From assembly GCA_938028585.1 (NCBI GenBank), contig CALIZH010000296.1:1-31097 (forward strand): a stretch of 31,097 nt of DNA, read 5' to 3'. This DNA is from an uncultured Actinomyces sp. Its GTDB lineage: Bacteria; Actinomycetota; Actinomycetes; Actinomycetales; Actinomycetaceae. Shown here in pieces: positions 15,105 to 23,377 of the stretch; position 1 is the first letter of the stretch, and every line of letters begins with the position of its first letter. Made by a program: the position numbers and the translations under genes. A model generated the notes under the pieces. The model did not search any database, was not told the origin of the DNA, and worked only from the letters and a program-made list of their open reading frames with translations.

Positions 15105-17969
15105 TTACTTTGATTTCGCTCCGTGCTGTTCTGAGGCCTCGAAAATCTCCGCAAGGAACTGACCCGTGAATGATTCATGAACCTTGGCAACTTCCTCAGG
15201 GGTTCCTTCTGCAACGACGGTACCGCCACCGCTACCTCCCTCGGGACCCATGTCAATGACCCAGTCGGCACTCTTGATCACGTCAAGATTGTGCTCGATG
15301 ACGATCACCGTATTGCCCTTATCAACAAGGCTCTGAAGAACTAGTAATAGTTTCCGAATATCTTCGGTGTGCAGACCCGTAGTTGGTTCGTCTAGGACAT
15401 ACACCGTCCGGCCCGTTGAGCGACGTTGCAGCTCCGATGCGAGCTTGACGCGTTGTGCCTCTCCACCGGACAGAGTTGTCGCAGCTTGACCAAGTCGCAC
15501 GTAGCCCAAGCCAACTTCAACCAAGGTGTTCAGGTGACGGGCAATACGCGAGATTGGGGCAAAGAACTCAGCGGCCTCGGCAATAGGCATATTGAGGACA
15601 TCTGCGACACTCTTACCTTTGTAGAGGATCTCCAATGTCTCACGGTTGTAGCGTGCACCATGGCAAACCTCGCAGGGGACGTAAACGTCCGGAAGGAAGT
15701 TCATCTCGATCTTGAGGGTTCCATCACCCTTACAGGACTCGCACCTTCCCCCCTTCACATTGAAGGAGAAACGCCCAGGACCATAGCCACGAAGTTTCGC
15801 CTCAGGAACTTCAGCAAAAAGCTTACGGATTTGATCCCAGACCCCTGTGTAGGTAGCCGGATTAGACCGCGGTGTACGACCGATAGGCGATTGGTCAACA
15901 TGCACGACCTTATCGAGCCCCTCAGTTCCTACGACGGAACGATGGCGTCCCGGGACAAGGCGGGCACCGTTCAAACGGCTGGCTAAGGATCGATAAAGAA
16001 TTTGATTGACCAGGGTAGATTTACCCGAGCCCGATACACCTGTCACCGCTGTAAAAGTCGAAAGAGGGAAGGATACCGTAACGTCTTTGAGATTGTTTTC
16101 GCGTGCGCCCTTGACCGTAATCTGGCGCTTGGGATCACGCTCCCGGCGGGATTGAGGGATAACAATCGAACGCTTTCCACTGAGATATTGCCCCGTCAAC
16201 GAGCGTTTATTCTCTTTGAGCTCCTCGAGAGTTCCACTGTGGACAATCCAACCGCCGTTTTCACCGGCTCCCGGGCCCACATCAACGATCCAGTCAGCAG
16301 CCTCAATGGTTTCTTCATCGTGTTCGACAACGATCAGGGTATTTCCGAGGTTGCGTAGGTGTTCCAAGGTCGCAATCAGCTTGCGGTTGTCACGTTGGTG
16401 AAGACCAATTGAGGGCTCATCGAGGACGTACAAAACCCCTACAAGGCCGGAACCAATTTGGGTTGCCAAACGAATTCGTTGAGCCTCACCACCAGAAAGG
16501 GTTGCAGCCCCGCGAGAGAGCGTCAGATATGACAGGCCTACATCGACCAAGAACTTCAATCGAGCTTGAATTTCTGTCAGAATCGGAGCAGCAATGACAG
16601 ATGAACGTTCTTCCAAAGTAACGCTGTCGAGAAAGTCTTTCGCATCGCGAATCGACAAATCCGAAAGCTGTGCGATTGACAGATCACCAATAGTAACCGC
16701 CAAGACCTCGGGACGTAATCTGGCTCCATGGCATGCGCTACAGGGCACCTCACGCATGTACGAATCCATACGATCAACGACCAGCTGCGATTCAGTCTCT
16801 TCTTTTTTACGCTGGATATAGGTGAGTGCGCCCTCGAAACCAGTCGTATACGAACGTTCGCGACCCCAACGGTTACGGAATTTAACTTTTACTTCGTAGT
16901 TTCGACCGTTGAGGATTGCATCCTTAACCTTCTTGGGAAGATCTTTCCACGGGGTGTCCATAGAAAAACCAAGCTCTTTTGACAGGGCTTCCAAAAGGTG
17001 GCGGTGATACTTAAAATTCGAGTTCCAAACAATCACTGCGCCTTGATTGAGCGAGAGTTCCTCATCTGGCACAACAAGTTCGGGATCGACTTCGAGTTTG
17101 GAGCCCAAGCCCGAGCACTCAGGACACGCGCCGTAGGGTGCGTTAAAGGAGAAAGTTCGCGGTTCGATTTCATCCAATGTCAAGGGATGGTCGTTGGGGC
17201 ACGAACGCTTTTCAGAGTATTTGCGTCGACGATCAGGATCTGACTCATCCAAATCAATGCAGTCGATGATCACCAAGCCGTCCGAAAGACGAAGTGCTGT
17301 TTCAACAGAGTCGGTCAATCGCTGACGGACGCCCTCACGTACGACAAGACGGTCGACAACAACTTCGATCGTGTGCTTGAGCTTCTTTTCCAGCGGCGGG
17401 ACATCCTCAAGTCGAAGCAATTGCCCGTCGACGATTGCTCGCACATAGCCAGATGCCTTGAGTTCCTCGAGAAGATCCTGATATTCGCCCTTGCGCCCTC
17501 GCACAACAGGCGAAAGAACCTGGAAGCGGGTTCCTTCAGGAAGAGAGCGAACACGATCAACAATCTGTTGGGGAGTCTGAGCTTGGATACGAGCTCCACA
17601 CACTGGACAGTGGGCTACCCCCGCGCGTGCAAATAAGAGACGCAAGTAGTCATGGATTTCGGTAATCGTACCGACTGTCGAACGCGGATTACGCGAGGTA
17701 GATTTCTGGTCGATTGAGACTGCTGGAGAGAGTCCCTCGATGAAATCAACATCAGGCTTATCCATCTGTCCCAAAAACTGACGCGCATATGAGGACAGCG
17801 ATTCAACGTATCGTCTTTGGCCTTCAGCAAAAATCGTGTCAAAGGCAAGAGAGGACTTTCCCGATCCCGATAGACCGGTGAAAACAATCATCGAGTCACG
17901 GGGAAGATCAAGGTCAACACCCTTGAGATTATGCTCGCGGGCACCACGGACAATTAACTGATCATGCAC
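15105..17969 (-). CDS. uvrA: UvrABC system subunit A (damage-sensing ATPase)
   Basis: A 954-residue ABC-type ATPase that finds bulky DNA lesions and loads UvrB. The first Walker A is GLSGSGKS (32-39), the first signature TLSGGEAQRIRLATQIGSGLVGVLYVLDEPSIGLH, the second Walker A GVSGSGKS, and the second signature TLSGGEAQRVKLASELQ with LDEPTTGLH. Zinc-binding cysteine pairs are CPxxH...CPEC, CSACHGARL and CESCKGDGTLK...CEVCHGARY. It starts at GTG 17969; the ribosome binding site is weak. A LexA box lies 34 bases upstream, so SOS induction is expected. No terminator is obvious between the preceding P-type ATPase gene and uvrA (67-base gap). Confidence 0.98.
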   Translation of the reverse strand: MHDQLIVRGAREHNLKGVDLDLPRDSMIVFTGLSGSGKSSLAFDTIFAEGQRRYVESLSSYARQFLGQMDKPDVDFIEGLSPAVSIDQKSTSRNPRSTVGTITEIHDYLRLLFARAGVAHCPVCGARIQAQTPQQIVDRVRSLPEGTRFQVLSPVVRGRKGEYQDLLEELKASGYVRAIVDGQLLRLEDVPPLEKKLKHTIEVVVDRLVVREGVRQRLTDSVETALRLSDGLVIIDCIDLDESDPDRRRKYSEKRSCPNDHPLTLDEIEPRTFSFNAPYGACPECSGLGSKLEVDPELVVPDEELSLNQGAVIVWNSNFKYHRHLLEALSKELGFSMDTPWKDLPKKVKDAILNGRNYEVKVKFRNRWGRERSYTTGFEGALTYIQRKKEETESQLVVDRMDSYMREVPCSACHGARLRPEVLAVTIGDLSIAQLSDLSIRDAKDFLDSVTLEERSSVIAAPILTEIQARLKFLVDVGLSYLTLSRGAATLSGGEAQRIRLATQIGSGLVGVLYVLDEPSIGLHQRDNRKLIATLEHLRNLGNTLIVVEHDEETIEAADWIVDVGPGAGENGGWIVHSGTLEELKENKRSLTGQYLSGKRSIVIPQSRRERDPKRQITVKGARENNLKDVTVSFPLSTFTAVTGVSGSGKSTLVNQILYRSLASRLNGARLVPGRHRSVVGTEGLDKVVHVDQSPIGRTPRSNPATYTGVWDQIRKLFAEVPEAKLRGYGPGRFSFNVKGGRCESCKGDGTLKIEMNFLPDVYVPCEVCHGARYNRETLEILYKGKSVADVLNMPIAEAAEFFAPISRIARHLNTLVEVGLGYVRLGQAATTLSGGEAQRVKLASELQRRSTGRTVYVLDEPTTGLHTEDIRKLLLVLQSLVDKGNTVIVIEHNLDVIKSADWVIDMGPEGGSGGGTVVAEGTPEEVAKVHESFTGQFLAEIFEASEQHGAKSK

Positions 17970-18002
17970 TCCACTAGTTTACGTGTTGACGCATTGCTTT
18001 GG

Positions 18003-18018
18003 TCGAACATGTGTTCTT
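18003..18018 (-). promoter_or_regulatory. LexA (SOS) operator upstream of uvrA
   Basis: The minus strand reads AAGAACACATGTTCGA, matching 14 of 16 bases of the actinobacterial SOS box as I recall it (TCGAAMANNTGTTCGA). It sits 34 bases before the uvrA GTG, a normal operator position. This is pattern matching against recalled consensus, not a search. Confidence 0.75.
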
Positions 18019-18036
18019 TTACGCTTTGCTTCACGT

Positions 18037-20448
18037 TTAGTCTATGGAATGTCCTTCGGACTCGGCTTCGCGAAGCTTACCCATGTAGAGCACCCGCGAG
18101 AATGCCTCGATCACGAGGCCGGCAGCAAGTCCTGATCCGATAATCGCCAGCCACAGCGGGGCCGGGGGCCATTGGAAGGCAAAGAAGGCTCGCGCAAAGG
18201 GAAGGAGAACACCTAAAACCCCGGCTAGGGCCATAGCGCAGATCAAGGCTATGCGCCACGGTACCAGCGGCCTCGCTGTGATCGACAAAAGCCACAATCC
18301 TGCAATCAGAACCGTCATTGCGGCCGCGGTAGAACCAAGTACCGTACCGTTGCCGACTGAGGAATAAACAGCAAGCGCCGCAACTCCCAGGACGATACCG
18401 CTGGGAATTGCCAGCGACAAGGTTCGAGACAAGAAACCTGGGACATAACGTCGATTGTTGGGACCTAAGGCAATGAAGAACGCGGGAACACCAATAGTTA
18501 GGGTGTCGACATATGTAAAATGCCGCGGCAAGAAGGGATAACGCCACGCAAAAATTGCACTAAGAATGACGAATAGCGTCGCGTAGGTCGTCTTTGCCAA
18601 GAAAAGCGATGACACGCGTTCCATATTGGCCATGATGCGACGTCCCTCGGCCAAGACACTGGGAAGCACCGAAAACTTTTGATCAACCAAAACTAATTGT
18701 GAAACGGCCTTGGTTGCTGCTGCACCATTGCCCATCGCGATGCCTAGATCAGCATCTTTAAGTGCGAGAGCGTCATTGACACCATCACCCGTCATCGCAA
18801 CACAGTGCTTCTGAGTTTGCAGGGCCTTGACCAACGCACGTTTCTGTTCGGGGGTAACACGTCCGAAAACATCTGTTGCCTCAACGATAGAAAGGAACTC
18901 AGAAGACGTTGGGTCCTCAGGAAGATTCCGAGCGTCAAATGCATGAGGAGCATCGCCATTAGGTGAACGCAATCCGACCTGTGCGGCTAGCGCAGCAACC
19001 GTAGTCGGACTATCACCCGAAATGATGCGTACACGAACGCCCTGGCGGCGGAAGTAAGCGAGAGTCTCGGTCGCATCATCACGCAAGTCTTCTTCCAAAA
19101 CCAAGAGGGCGAGAGGCGAGGGATTTGCCGGAAGTGTCTGGTCTTCAATGGCCTCGTCATAGCGAACGACAACTAATACTCTCAAGCCCTCACAGGCATA
19201 AGAACGAATATCAGCTCGAAGACTTTCGAGGTTTTCAACGTGATCAATGAGCATCTCAGGGGCGCCCATAACAATTGATACACTTTGCGTGACCCACGCT
19301 GCCCATTTACGTTCAGAGGAGAAGGGAATAGTCTGCGAAGCTTCAGTATCTACTTGAGGAAGCTCTCCCCTATCGAGCAAATAGTCTTTGACCGCCCGCG
19401 CGGTTGCATTTGTCTCATCGTCGTTGAGCATCCACAGCGCACGGAAAAGCTGATCTTCTCGCTGTTGATCAAGGATCTCCAAAGAGCGCAATCGAATCCC
19501 ACCGGTTGTGAGCGTACCGGTTTTATCAAGGCACAGTGCATCAACACGAGCCAAGACTTCAACTGCAGGGAGCTCCTGGACAAGAGCGCCTTTCCGCGCC
19601 AGAGTTGCTGAACCGATCGCGAAGTTCATGGAGGTGAGAAGTACCAATCCCTGCGGGATCATTCCGACGACACTTGCAACAGCAAGAACCAATGCGTGTT
19701 GCCACGCGTAGGGAGTACCGCCTCCTGCAATCCGTGTTTGCGACCAGAGCGTCAGAAGAATAATTGGAGGAAGTGCGATCGAGATGACACGCAGAATCTT
19801 ATTAATACCCTGTTGGATCTCCGAAGTGGCAAGAGAGAAAGTTCGTGCATGACGTGCAATACCCTGCGCGTACAGGTCCGAACCTACTGCTTGCACATGC
19901 ATTACGCCAGCCCCAGAAACGACGGATGTTCCAGCGAGGACACGATCACCGACCTGCTTAAGAACCGGGCGAGATTCGCCAGTCAGCATCGATTCATCGA
20001 TTTCCAGACCGGAAACTTCTAGGACCTCACCGTCAGCCGCGATTTGATCGCCGAGTGAAAGCTCGACAATATCGTCAAGAACAATGCGTTGAACGTCGAT
20101 CTGCTCGGTACGCCCATCGCGTCGCACCTTCGCCCGTGGGGCGTCAACGATTGCAAGATCATCCAAAGTTTTCTTTGCACGGAGCTCAGAAAAAATTCCA
20201 ATAACCGCGTTGATGATCATGATCGCGCCGAAAACAGCATCCTGCCAGGACCCGAAGATGATCACGATGACCATTGCGATACTCAAGATCGCATTAAAAA
20301 GCGTCAAGACATTTGCGCGGATAATCGATGCCAGCGATCGCGATGAAGGGAGCTTAGTGATGTTCAGCTTGCCTTGTTCTTCGCGGATTTTTACTTCGGA
20401 TCCACTAAGTCCCTGAGCAGGGTTAGGAGCTTGTGCAGCAATGGTCAT
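18037..20448 (-). CDS. CtpE-like cation-transporting P-type ATPase
   Basis: An 803-residue P-type pump. The actuator motif TGES is at 156-159, the phosphorylation site DKTGTLT begins at D308, and the hinge TGDGVNDALALKDADLGIAMGNG spans 553-575. Hydrophobic segments (about 42-66, 70-88, 222-240, 249-275, then six after ~615) suggest ten membrane helices. The size and order resemble mycobacterial CtpE (Ca2+ linked) and other P2-like pumps; no N-terminal metal-binding domain is present. The membrane-4 motif reads IPQGL (264-268), with Gln in the place where many Ca2+/Mn2+ pumps have Glu. Its ATG overlaps the terC stop (ATGA), so it is translated with terC under a Mn2+-type riboswitch. This points to Mn2+ or Ca2+ transport by inference; the substrate is unproven. 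Confidence 0.9.
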   Translation of the reverse strand: MTIAAQAPNPAQGLSGSEVKIREEQGKLNITKLPSSRSLASIIRANVLTLFNAILSIAMVIVIIFGSWQDAVFGAIMIINAVIGIFSELRAKKTLDDLAIVDAPRAKVRRDGRTEQIDVQRIVLDDIVELSLGDQIAADGEVLEVSGLEIDESMLTGESRPVLKQVGDRVLAGTSVVSGAGVMHVQAVGSDLYAQGIARHARTFSLATSEIQQGINKILRVISIALPPIILLTLWSQTRIAGGGTPYAWQHALVLAVASVVGMIPQGLVLLTSMNFAIGSATLARKGALVQELPAVEVLARVDALCLDKTGTLTTGGIRLRSLEILDQQREDQLFRALWMLNDDETNATARAVKDYLLDRGELPQVDTEASQTIPFSSERKWAAWVTQSVSIVMGAPEMLIDHVENLESLRADIRSYACEGLRVLVVVRYDEAIEDQTLPANPSPLALLVLEEDLRDDATETLAYFRRQGVRVRIISGDSPTTVAALAAQVGLRSPNGDAPHAFDARNLPEDPTSSEFLSIVEATDVFGRVTPEQKRALVKALQTQKHCVAMTGDGVNDALALKDADLGIAMGNGAAATKAVSQLVLVDQKFSVLPSVLAEGRRIMANMERVSSLFLAKTTYATLFVILSAIFAWRYPFLPRHFTYVDTLTIGVPAFFIALGPNNRRYVPGFLSRTLSLAIPSGIVLGVAALAVYSSVGNGTVLGSTAAAMTVLIAGLWLLSITARPLVPWRIALICAMALAGVLGVLLPFARAFFAFQWPPAPLWLAIIGSGLAAGLVIEAFSRVLYMGKLREAESEGHSID

Positions 20449-21446
20449 CGGCCGTTACTCCTCGAGGAATCGCGCTTCGAATAAATGAGCGAGGCAAGAA
20501 CTGTCGTGATGAGTGTCCCTGCAATGACAGCAAGTGAGACCGAGATTCCGATTTCCGGAATCCCATGAATGGGTGCACCACCGTTAAGGAAGGGCAATGA
20601 GTTTTCGTGGAGTGCATGGAGAATCAGCTTCACCCCAATGAAGCCCAAGATCACTGCAAGTCCGTAGTTGAGGAAAACAAGCTTTTCGAGAAGGGCATCG
20701 ATAAGGAAGAAGAGCTGTCGAAGCCCCAGCAATGCAAAAGCATTGCATGCAAAGACCAAATACTCCTCTTGAGTGAGGCCAAGGATCGCAGGAATCGAGT
20801 CGAGCGCAAACATCAGATCCGCGGATCCAAGCGCCAGAACGACAAGGAACAAGGGGGTGATGGATGTGTGACGATTATGGCGATAGAAGAAGCGGTCTCC
20901 GATGTATCCATCAGTCACAGGAAGAATGCGTCGAACGAAGCGGACAAAAGCATTCTCTTGAATTTCCCCAACTTCTTCCTCTTCACCGGAAGCGCCTTCG
21001 CGGGCCTGTGAATATGCCGTCCACAGCAGCCATGCACCGAAGAAGAAGAACATCCAGGTAAATCGATTGACCAGGGTGACACCGACGATGATGAAAAATG
21101 CCCTAAAAATCAGTGCAAGAATGATTCCTGCAAGGAGTGCTTTCTGCTGAAACTCCCTTGGCACCTTGAAGGACGCCATAATGATGACGAAGACGAAAAG
21201 GTTGTCCAGCGAAAGTGACCACTCCATCATGTAGCCGCTATAGAACTGGATGGCGTAGGTTGCCCCGTAGATCGCCCAAATCGCTAGGCCAAACATGACC
21301 GCAAGAGCAACGTAGCCCAATGTCCACGCTGTTGCTTCTTTCATTGAAGGCGCATGGGGTTTACGGACGTGTCCAATGATGTCAGTGGAAATTAGGGCGA
21401 TAACAGCGACGGCCAAGCCGATCCAGCCGAGGATATGTACGTCCAC
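20445..21446 (-). CDS. terC: TerC/Alx family membrane protein (manganese-linked)
   Basis: A 333-residue multi-spanning protein of the TerC family. I place the start at GTG 21446, where AAAGG lies 7 bases upstream; an upstream in-frame GTG at 21485 would fall inside the riboswitch end. About eight to nine membrane helices are visible. The two family signatures with membrane acidic residues are MEWSLSLDNLFVFVIIM (74-90) and SADLMFALDSIPAILGL (208-224). A charged cytoplasmic loop (SGEEEEVGEIQENAF, 153-167) separates the halves. TerC/Alx proteins export Mn2+ or supply it to enzymes handled at the membrane, and many are under yybP-ykoY riboswitches, as here. The gene is first in a two-gene operon with the P-type ATPase. 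Confidence 0.95.
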   Translation of the reverse strand: MDVHILGWIGLAVAVIALISTDIIGHVRKPHAPSMKEATAWTLGYVALAVMFGLAIWAIYGATYAIQFYSGYMMEWSLSLDNLFVFVIIMASFKVPREFQQKALLAGIILALIFRAFFIIVGVTLVNRFTWMFFFFGAWLLWTAYSQAREGASGEEEEVGEIQENAFVRFVRRILPVTDGYIGDRFFYRHNRHTSITPLFLVVLALGSADLMFALDSIPAILGLTQEEYLVFACNAFALLGLRQLFFLIDALLEKLVFLNYGLAVILGFIGVKLILHALHENSLPFLNGGAPIHGIPEIGISVSLAVIAGTLITTVLASLIYSKRDSSRSNGR

Positions 21447-21470
21447 GAATGACCTTTCAGGCAGAGACTT

Positions 21471-21562
21471 GAGGTCTCTTCCCACCCAAAATTGGGCAGC
21501 AACACCGGGTACCTAGGAGATACCGCGTTGACGATGGTGCTCTTTTTGGGATTACTCCCCTC
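21471..21562 (-). ncRNA. yybP-ykoY (Mn2+) riboswitch upstream of terC
   Basis: On the minus strand the conserved pieces appear in order: GAGGGGAGTAATCCC (5' side of P1 and the L1 motif), ATCGTCAAC (start of P3), GGTA...TACC, CCGGTGTTG (3' side of P3, pairing with CAAC), a CCCAA-TT-TTGGG hairpin, and AAGAGACCTC closing P1 (GAGG with CCTC, 21559-21562 with 21471-21474). These match the yybP-ykoY aptamer, known to sense Mn2+, as I recall it from Lactococcus yybP and E. coli alx. The aptamer ends 24 bases before the terC GTG, which suits translational control. It was not tested against a covariance model. Confidence 0.85.
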
Positions 21563-21653
21563 GCGACTAGCGTAACAAACGATTCCGCTCACATTCTCTG
21601 TCAGATCACAACTCGTTAAGAGCTTCACACGCAAGTGCTTTAGACTCAACAGA

Positions 21654-22568
21654 GTGAGTGTTCAAAATCGTGCAGCCCAAGTGTCCCGACTGCGTCGCCT
21701 AAAGGAGACCCTTTTCGGGTCAACCCAGGCACCTTTTGAACTGCCAGTCGTCCAAGCCTGTGCTTTTGATACAACAAAACTCGCACACACTGCCGGCGTT
21801 TCCAGACTTGCTGAATTGGGACGGCGTGAGGTTCGTGAACTCACACCACAGACACTGTCAACAACCGATGATTTTTACTCTGAAGTACGTGATGCTTTAG
21901 AGCACCGCGCTTTGATCTGGTTGATTGGGCCTATTGACACTGAGCAACTGAAGGAACTCGCAGGTCCGCTATTCGATCTCTTCGTCAACGTCGGTGCGCA
22001 GCACTCTGAGACGCAGACTGTCTTCGGACTACGGGTCAGTAACGTTGTTCATCAGCTACTCCCCGATGCAAGCTTCAGGGCGGCATTAGAAGGCATGAAT
22101 GCAACACGAACCCCACACAGCCTCGCCCATCAAATTGAGGCAGCGGGGGTAAAGGTTTTTAAACGTTCCCTGATCACACGAATTCTCAAAGACCCACGTT
22201 TCTGGGTGTACGCAGTGGTCTTCGTGTACTCATCACTTCGGGCACTTCCAGTCGTTTTTGTCCCGCAATTCCACGGCTCTGTGGTGGTCTTGTGGGGAAT
22301 CGATGTGCTGACCGCAATCCCCTACACCTGGGGAATTCTCGCGATGCTGACAGCATCGAGGCCATTGGAACGTTACAGCGGCGCAATTGTCGCATTGACA
22401 ACCTTCATGGCACCCTACGTTTATTTCTGGGTACACGGACGCGGATACCCCGGCTCGGTCATTATCATCGTGGGCCTCATGATTGCGGCATCTCTTGCCA
22501 CCGAGGTTTGGCGCGGGATTCAGAACACGCGCCTTGTCAAGCGTTACTCTGCGTCACGAAATTCTTGA
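21654..22568 (+). CDS. Conserved-type membrane protein of unknown function, four C-terminal helices
   Basis: A 304-residue protein I do not recognise. Residues 1-175 look soluble and partly charged, with a short hydrophobic strand (ALIWLIGPI, 86-94) and a possible helix at 96-113. Four membrane helices follow (about 183-203, 208-232, 240-260, 267-285), then a short basic tail. The layout suggests a cytoplasmic domain tethered to a membrane bundle. It starts at GTG 21654 with no clear ribosome binding site. A TAGACT hexamer ends 7 bases before the GTG, so a leaderless mRNA is possible. It is divergent from the riboswitch-terC operon and overlaps the 3' end of the pcs gene by 25 bases tail to tail. 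No catalytic motif was seen. Confidence 0.8.
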   Translation: MSVQNRAAQVSRLRRLKETLFGSTQAPFELPVVQACAFDTTKLAHTAGVSRLAELGRREVRELTPQTLSTTDDFYSEVRDALEHRALIWLIGPIDTEQLKELAGPLFDLFVNVGAQHSETQTVFGLRVSNVVHQLLPDASFRAALEGMNATRTPHSLAHQIEAAGVKVFKRSLITRILKDPRFWVYAVVFVYSSLRALPVVFVPQFHGSVVVLWGIDVLTAIPYTWGILAMLTASRPLERYSGAIVALTTFMAPYVYFWVHGRGYPGSVIIIVGLMIAASLATEVWRGIQNTRLVKRYSASRNS

Positions 22569-23296
22569 GGAATTCCCTGAATCGAACGCACAGCGCTCAC
22601 GACAAGAATCCAGATCCCCGCAACCCACCAAATACCCGTGAGGATAAATGGGCGCAGGGGTGCGTATGCGACAAGCACAGCCGTTGCCGCAACCCATACC
22701 AGTGCCGCGACGATGTTAAGCACACGCAAACGACCGACCCTGAAGGGGTGGACAAAAGCAATCGGGGCAACCGTAAGGATTGCCAAAATTACGGTCGCAA
22801 TGAAGTTAAAAAGAGCGCCGGTTTGGAAAATCCACATAATTGCAGCAACCACATTCCATGCCGCGGGAAAACCCATGAAGTAGTGGTCTGGTGTCTTCAA
22901 TGAGACATTGCAATAACAAAACATTGAGGAGAGGCAGACAATTAAGGCAGCAGCGATGCCTAGCCCGCGGGATCCAAACGGGAGATAGAAGACCATGAAC
23001 AGCGCCGGAATGAAGGTCCAGGTCAGGTAGTCGACAATATTGTCCAAAGTCGCTCCGTCAAAACCGGGAGCGTATTCAGTGACGCGAACAGCACGCGCAA
23101 AACTCCCGTCAACTGCATCAACAAGAAGCGCGATTCCCAACCACATCCACATCTGGCGGATATGTCCCTCGTAAAGAGCAATTGTCGCCAAAGACGCCCA
23201 CAGCACACCGGTGAGTGTGAAGAGGTGCGCAGACCAAGCAAGTGCGCGTTTGGCAAAAGGAACGGGACGCGCTTGCGTATGCGCCATCGTAGACAC
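22544..23296 (-). CDS. pcs: Phosphatidylcholine synthase (CDP-alcohol phosphatidyltransferase)
   Basis: A 250-residue integral membrane enzyme. The CDP-alcohol motif is D63-G64-x2-A67-R68-x12-G81-x3-D85-x3-D89 (DGSFAR ... GATLDNIVD). The 12-residue spacer between AR and G is longer than the usual eight and, with FIPALFMVFYLP and MGFPAAWNVV, matches bacterial Pcs, which joins choline directly to CDP-diacylglycerol (EC 2.7.8.24). About eight membrane helices are visible. It starts at GTG 23296 with GGGAG 6 bases upstream; ATG 23287 is an alternative. It lies between uvrB and the terC region with no functional partner nearby. The alternative is another CDP-alcohol transferase with an unusual alcohol, which I think less likely. 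Confidence 0.85.
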   Translation of the reverse strand: MSTMAHTQARPVPFAKRALAWSAHLFTLTGVLWASLATIALYEGHIRQMWMWLGIALLVDAVDGSFARAVRVTEYAPGFDGATLDNIVDYLTWTFIPALFMVFYLPFGSRGLGIAAALIVCLSSMFCYCNVSLKTPDHYFMGFPAAWNVVAAIMWIFQTGALFNFIATVILAILTVAPIAFVHPFRVGRLRVLNIVAALVWVAATAVLVAYAPLRPFILTGIWWVAGIWILVVSAVRSIQGIPQEFRDAE

Positions 23297-23335
23297 AGTC
23301 GACTCCCAGAATTGAGAACTTAGAACACTACTATC

Positions 23336-23361
23336 TTAGTGCCTTTACTCAAAGGCACTAA
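23336..23361 (-). terminator. Hairpin after uvrB
   Basis: A perfect 11-bp inverted repeat (TTAGTGCCTTT at 23336-23346 with 23351-23361) has a 4-base loop. It begins 16 bases past the uvrB stop on the minus strand. No T-run follows, so termination strength is uncertain. It also lies 40 bases upstream of pcs and may separate the two units. Confidence 0.6.
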
Positions 23362-23377
23362 CCAATTTCCACAAAGA

